DNA of 12,352 bases from Conoideocrella luteorostrata. Lineage: Eukaryota; Ascomycota; Sordariomycetes; Hypocreales; Clavicipitaceae. How positions within the stretch are numbered: position 1 is the stretch's first letter; every line of letters starts with the position of its first letter. Below, one piece after another: positions 9,314-12,352 of this stretch. The position numbers and the translations under genes were made by a program. Location: assembly GCA_032433595.1 (NCBI GenBank), contig JASWJB010000605.1, positions 1 through 12,352 on the forward strand, given 5' to 3'. The notes below the pieces were generated by a model. The model had not been told where the DNA came from. It made no database searches and saw nothing but the letters and a program-made list of their open reading frames with translations.

Positions 9314-9667
9314 TACGGAGTATGTAATAGTGCATGGAAATATTATATGGATCTGCCCAAGTTTCTCATATTGCCAAGTGCCGGGCCAGACGTGACTTGC
9401 ATTGTGTTCAGATTGGCAGCTCCCGAATCACTTGCCCCGACCATCAAAATAGGTATCTACTAGTACGGAGTATATCGTTCGTCTCTACCCAAATACGCAT
9501 GAAGATCCCATCAGCCCCTAAACTCATTCTAGCTAAGCATCTCGGCCATCTGATACAGCCGCTCCAAGCAGGGGGACGTGCCTCCATCGCAAATGACAGA
9601 AATGACGTCTGCCAATTCTGCGCCCCTCTCTCTCGTAAAAGCAATCCGGTCTGCGGAGTACGGAGTA
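9314..9667 (+). repeat. Cluster of three TACGGAGTA words
   Basis: Exact TACGGAGTA copies lie at 9314-9322, 9464-9472 and 9659-9667, all in the same orientation and spaced 150 and 195 bases apart. The third is preceded by an overlapping GCGGAGTA (9653-9660), making a partial tandem. They lie 600-950 bases upstream of the PhiA-like gene. Sequence between the copies is not repeated. Confidence 0.7.
9529..9650 (-). other. Weak coding-like island ending in TAG
   Basis: On the minus strand an acceptor-like CCGCAG ends at 9651, just before 40 codons that read as a plausible soluble protein end (RIAFTRERGAELADV, then a Cys-Asp-Gly-Gly turn and LERLYQMAEMLS) and stop at TAG. Composition is balanced and amphipathic, unlike most frames nearby, but I know no family for it. 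There is no supported upstream exon. It may be a relic exon or chance. Confidence 0.15.
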
Positions 9668-10132
9668 ATGGTATGGCATCCATCACTCGGCAACAATACT
9701 CTCAAGGGCCACGGCACCCAAATTTAGGCTTTAGCGACACGGCAGAAAGGCCAGTTTGGGGGTGGTCGCTTGTGGTTGCGGTAGGGTCTCCCGCGGTAGT
9801 GGGTGACTAGTCGGAGAATCCCACAGTGAAGGGTCCGATTTTCCTCGTATTCACAACGTCATGCAGCAAGCATGCAGCGTGCGAGTTGCGGCACGGCAGC
9901 CATTCAGCGAGATGCCCTTGATCCAAATCAGCGCGAAGTTGAAACTTCGATTGGTTGAATGGACTTTGCCGGTAGAGATCTGCATATGCCAAGTCATGGA
10001 CAGAGTGGTATAGATGGAGGCACGGAGGGTACTGGGCTCTGGATGATCCGCCGCTCGTGATTCGTATCGTACGAGTTCATAATCGGAACGTTGCGACTCC
10101 CCGACAGTTGGAAAAAGAGGAACAACAAAAAA

Positions 10133-10261
10133 GTATAAGATGAGCTGGATGTCCTGGATGAAATTCGATTGACAGCATCAAATAAACAACACTTCTGTCT
10201 CTTCCAAGATTAACTAGCTCCTACCTTTATCACGACCTTCAAATCCTTCACAACCGCCACC
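10133..10261 (+). promoter_or_regulatory. Core promoter and leader of the PhiA-like gene
   Basis: GTATAAGA at 10133-10140 is a TATA-like element about 125 bases before the start codon. The leader that follows is C/T-rich (10190-10255) and ends in CCGCCACC directly before ATG, a strong start context. An inverted CCAAT (ATTGG, 9950-9954) lies about 310 bases upstream. The pattern suggests efficient transcription and translation, which suits an abundant surface protein. Confidence 0.5.
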
Positions 10262-10886
10262 ATGAAGTTCACCACCAGCACCGTGATCTCCTCCGTTTTC
10301 TTCGCCGGCACTGCCCTCGCCGCTCCCTCCAAGCCGCAGGCCTTTGACGTGATGGCTCTCCGATCCGCCAGTCCCATCCACTTCGCATCTCTCAGCGCCG
10401 CCAAGAGCTCCCTCTTCCTGAACCTCCCCAAGCAGGACGCTCAGTGCAAGGGCGAGAACAACCGCGCTGTCCTGTACCTCCAGGGCTCGAAGCTGTTCCT
10501 ATACTCTGACGGCGACAAGCTGCAGCAGGTCTTTGTTGACCGCTCCGGAATGGGTACGTACAATATAGCAGCTGCAAGAATGAACTTGACCAAATGAAAT
10601 GTTAATTAACACGACTTTTTTTGTCACTGCAGGCCAGGGAAAGATTGGTTACATCGACAGCGACAGCCAGCCCCCTCGTAACAGCGAACTAGAGGGCTGG
10701 TCCATCAACGGAGACGGCAACCTGGTCTTCGACAACAAGATCCTGCAAGCTTGCCCGAACTCAATTGACGGTGCTTGGGCGGTCTGGACAACTGACGTTG
10801 CCGAGCCAGCTGGCAACAAGGGATGCTTGGGCTTTTCTCCTCGCACCTTGCCCAACGACAAGCCTGTCTCCTGCGTGTATAGCTAG
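10262..10886 (+). CDS. phiA: Secreted PhiA-like cell wall protein, 181 aa, two exons
   Basis: Exon 1 is 10262-10553 and exon 2 10633-10886; the 79-base intron (GTACGT to TGCAG, phase 1, branch-like TTAAC at 10606-10610) joins the conserved FVDRSGMGQGKIGY segment. Residues 1-20 are a signal peptide ending ALA before APSKP. The mature protein carries the RSASPIHF motif (34-41) that marks PhiA and related fungal cell wall proteins, then a beta-rich body (LYLQGSKLFLYSDG, GWSINGDGNLVFDN) and a GCLGFSPR plus VSCVYS ending. Four cysteines (62, 138, 162, 178) could form two disulfides. There is no GPI-type tail or membrane segment, so it is secreted or held in the wall. In Aspergillus, PhiA acts in phialide and conidium development and is a known allergen; members in other fungi are abundant secreted proteins of unclear role. 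Orthology to phiA proper is uncertain. Confidence 0.87.
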
Positions 10887-11938
10887 ACTGTTGAGATGAT
10901 GGAATGGTTTCTATTATGTTGCGTTGGGGTGCATGAAGCGCATTAGAGTTTTTGAGGGCTAAGGTTTAGAATTTAGCGGGAACGAGATTGTATATTAGTT
11001 TACGGGGTAATGATGCGGATATATGTAAAGATAATAACTATTGGTCACACTTGATTGTTTTCCGGATCTTGTTTCGTCATATAAGTAGTTATGAGATGTC
11101 ACTACGTAATTATTGTTGGGGTATTTCTGGTAAAGCCCCAGCCAAAGAGGACAAGTAAGCGGGAGCTGCAGCAAATCCCAATGCGCCGGATCTTAAACCT
11201 CCAATGAGGCGATTCTTGATTCGCTGTCACCGCTACAAGCCGCAAAGCCATGAGCCCTGGGTACGGGAGAAGAATCTAGTCAAGCGCGGCGCACGGAGAA
11301 CTGGTGTCCCGAGCGTGTCATGTCTAGTTACTTTGGGGGCTGCGAACAGGTGGCGGTAGCACAAACAGCTCTACTGCTGGGTGCCAGATGCCCTATCAGT
11401 GCCCGGTGTCCTGTCCAGTTATACGTATTACGGGTGCTGTGCTCATCCCACTCCCACTCAGTAGAATTGCTAGCATCCACCAGCGCGTGTGCGAAGGGGT
11501 CCTCATCTGCTCCATCAAGATGCAGGCTAGTGCAAGCTTGAGCATGAGTGGGAATCCCCGACTACTTCCCATGTTGGCTGGCACCAGAGACACACAATTC
11601 TTTCACGCTCTGCCTCTTTCATCCCGACGCCTCTTCTGTTCAGCATCCATCCCTGGACTCACAGATGCGAGATCCTGTGCATTGCAACTTCGGCACCACG
11701 GCGGCTTGAACCTTTCGCGCCCTGCATCTGATCTTGCTCGATTTCAGCGCACGCGATCCCCTGCAATTCGCAGACCCTCCCTCTCCTGCGCACCTTGCTC
11801 CTCAACCTTGCGCGCGCGCGCGTCTCGTCATCTCTCTATATCTCATCGATTACGAGGCCTGTTACTTGAGTTTTGGAGCAGCTGCTAGAGCATTTCGGTC
11901 GAAGAATCAAAACTCCTCACCCAGACCTTAATGTTGTG
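10887..11938 (+). other. 3' region of the PhiA-like gene and upstream region of SET2
   Basis: The first 150 bases should be the 3' UTR of the PhiA-like gene; ATAATAA at 11031-11037 is a possible poly(A) element. From about 11590 to 11840 the plus strand is pyrimidine-rich, as expected near the SET2 transcription start. Three overlapping plus-strand frames (11320-11541, 11388-11888 and 11734-11931) have no protein-like features and are likely chance or leader ORFs. No RNA gene or repeat of note is seen apart from the CG run at 11810-11822. Confidence 0.55.
11810..11822. repeat. Alternating GC run
   Basis: Thirteen bases of strictly alternating G and C lie about 120 bases before the SET2 start codon. 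Such runs can adopt Z-DNA and are slippage-prone; no function is implied. Confidence 0.6.
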
Positions 11939-11939
11939 A
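11931..11939 (+). promoter_or_regulatory. Two-codon upstream ORF overlapping the SET2 start
   Basis: ATG TTG TGA is followed directly by the SET2 ATG, the two sharing one base in TGATG. If the transcript includes this site, ribosomes would translate Met-Leu and stop exactly on the main start. That favours termination-reinitiation or repression of SET2. Confidence 0.45.
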
Positions 11940-12352
11940 TGGGGGATCATGAGCATGCAGCCAGCAGAATGAGCAGGATAAAACTTGAAGATGGCAACGC
12001 GAATGGGTTGCCGGAAGCCATGGACACGACCGAATCTCCCCCGATGTCCGGCACCAAGGAAGGTGCCTCTCCGGAATCAATCAATGGCATCAAATCAGAA
12101 AGCGAGGGCTTGAATACCCCAGCTTCGGGGAAGCCACGGTTATCACGAAGGTCGTCCCAAAAGGCTCCCGAACCCGAAGCCCGACTCTTTAACAATCTTC
12201 CGAACGTGTCGGAAGAGTCCTGCAAAGTCTTTCAAGTTATTCGAGATTGCCTTTACGGGTCAAAACATCTGGGCTCGACTGACAATGATGCTTTGGACTG
12301 CGATTGCGCTGAGGAATGGCGTACGTTTGTCCCTTTACCCCCCGGTTCCCCC
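11939..12352 (+). CDS. SET2: SET2 histone H3 lysine-36 methyltransferase, first exon, 3' partial
   Basis: Exon 1 runs 11939-12320 (127 codons plus one base) and ends at a GTACGT donor at 12321; the rest of the window is intron. Residues 1-80 are a disordered, Ser/Pro/Glu-rich N-terminus. Residues 82-127 match the start of the AWS region of fungal Set2 (RLFNNLP, then DCLYGSKHLGSTDNDALDC and DCAEEW); C121 and C123 are the first AWS zinc ligands. The rest of AWS, SET, post-SET, WW and SRI domains of a roughly 900-residue protein lie beyond the window. Set2 rides on elongating RNA polymerase II and methylates H3K36, suppressing cryptic initiation and, in fungi, affecting development and secondary metabolism. 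Met at 11939 is chosen because the frame has a stop at 11867 and no earlier ATG; Met11 (11969) is an alternative. Codon use is mixed, unlike gatA. Confidence 0.93.
   Translation, partial: MGDHEHAASRMSRIKLEDGNANGLPEAMDTTESPPMSGTKEGASPESINGIKSESEGLNTPASGKPRLSRRSSQKAPEPEARLFNNLPNVSEESCKVFQVIRDCLYGSKHLGSTDNDALDCDCAEEWRTFVPLPPGSP

Larger units (their letters stand above)
8338..10260. other. Intergenic region of about 1.9 kb
   Basis: It holds the 3' end of the YCII-related gene and the promoter of the PhiA-like gene. The plus-strand frame 9334-9810 and several shorter frames show no recognisable protein. Three copies of the TACGGAGTA word lie at 9314-9667. Two minus-strand stretches (9047-9292 and 9529-9650) look somewhat coding-like and are listed separately. 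An 11-base imperfect tandem repeat (CATGCAGCAAG then CATGCAGCGTG) occupies 9860-9881. I see no RNA gene here. Confidence 0.55.

Noticed and set aside
9269..9699. AACAATACT words near two TACGGAGTA copies, suggesting element ends
   Set aside because: Order and spacing differ and no longer similarity exists between the two sites, so no terminal repeats or target duplication can be drawn.
9334..9810. 158-codon plus-strand ORF
   Set aside because: No recognisable sequence; it spans two copies of the TACGGAGTA word and the minus strand reads better over 9529-9650.
10140..10172. Ten-codon ORF just after the TATA-like element of the PhiA-like gene
   Set aside because: It begins inside the TATA-like element itself, so it is probably upstream of the transcription start and not in the mRNA.
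11388..11888. 166-codon ORF upstream of SET2
   Set aside because: Ser/Arg/Cys-rich translation of a pyrimidine-rich leader, out of frame with SET2 and ending 51 bases before it. At most a leader ORF.

Overview
The window looks like nuclear DNA of a filamentous ascomycete (Pezizomycotina, most likely a Sordariomycete). The reasons are short phase-conserved GT-AG introns of about 70-80 bases, a CTAAC-type branch site, pyrimidine-rich leaders before start codons, and four proteins of families typical of such fungi. A short GTACGGAGT-type word that I associate with hypocrealean intergenic DNA is also enriched, but that is only a weak hint at order level.

Layout: (1) 1-1325, plus strand: end of an intron and the long last exon of a mitochondrial-type 4-aminobutyrate aminotransferase (gatA); the 5' part lies outside the window. 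(2) 2224-3376, minus strand: a small AT-hook protein with two clear introns and an in-frame TAG near its 3' end, probably removed by a third intron. It converges on gatA across about 0.9 kb. (3) 3377-7893: about 4.5 kb with no gene I can support. It is the divergent upstream region of the AT-hook gene and the next gene and holds several copies of the 8-9 base word. (4) 7894-8337, plus: an intronless YCII-related (DGPF-type) small protein. (5) 8338-10261: about 1.9 kb with no confident gene, three more copies of the word, and two weak minus-strand coding-like islands. (6) 10262-10886, plus: a two-exon secreted PhiA-like cell wall protein. (7) 10887-11938: 3' region of that gene and the leader of the next. 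(8) 11939-12320, plus: first exon of the histone H3K36 methyltransferase SET2, cut by the window end inside its first intron.

The genes do not form a pathway or a recognisable cluster: central nitrogen metabolism (GABA shunt), a chromatin or DNA-binding candidate, a small enzyme-like protein, a surface protein and a chromatin modifier. This reads as an ordinary gene-sparse chromosomal segment. I found no transposon, tRNA, rRNA, CRISPR or biosynthetic core gene. The points most worth a second look are the in-frame stop in the AT-hook gene, the enriched intergenic word, and a two-codon upstream ORF whose stop overlaps the SET2 start codon.
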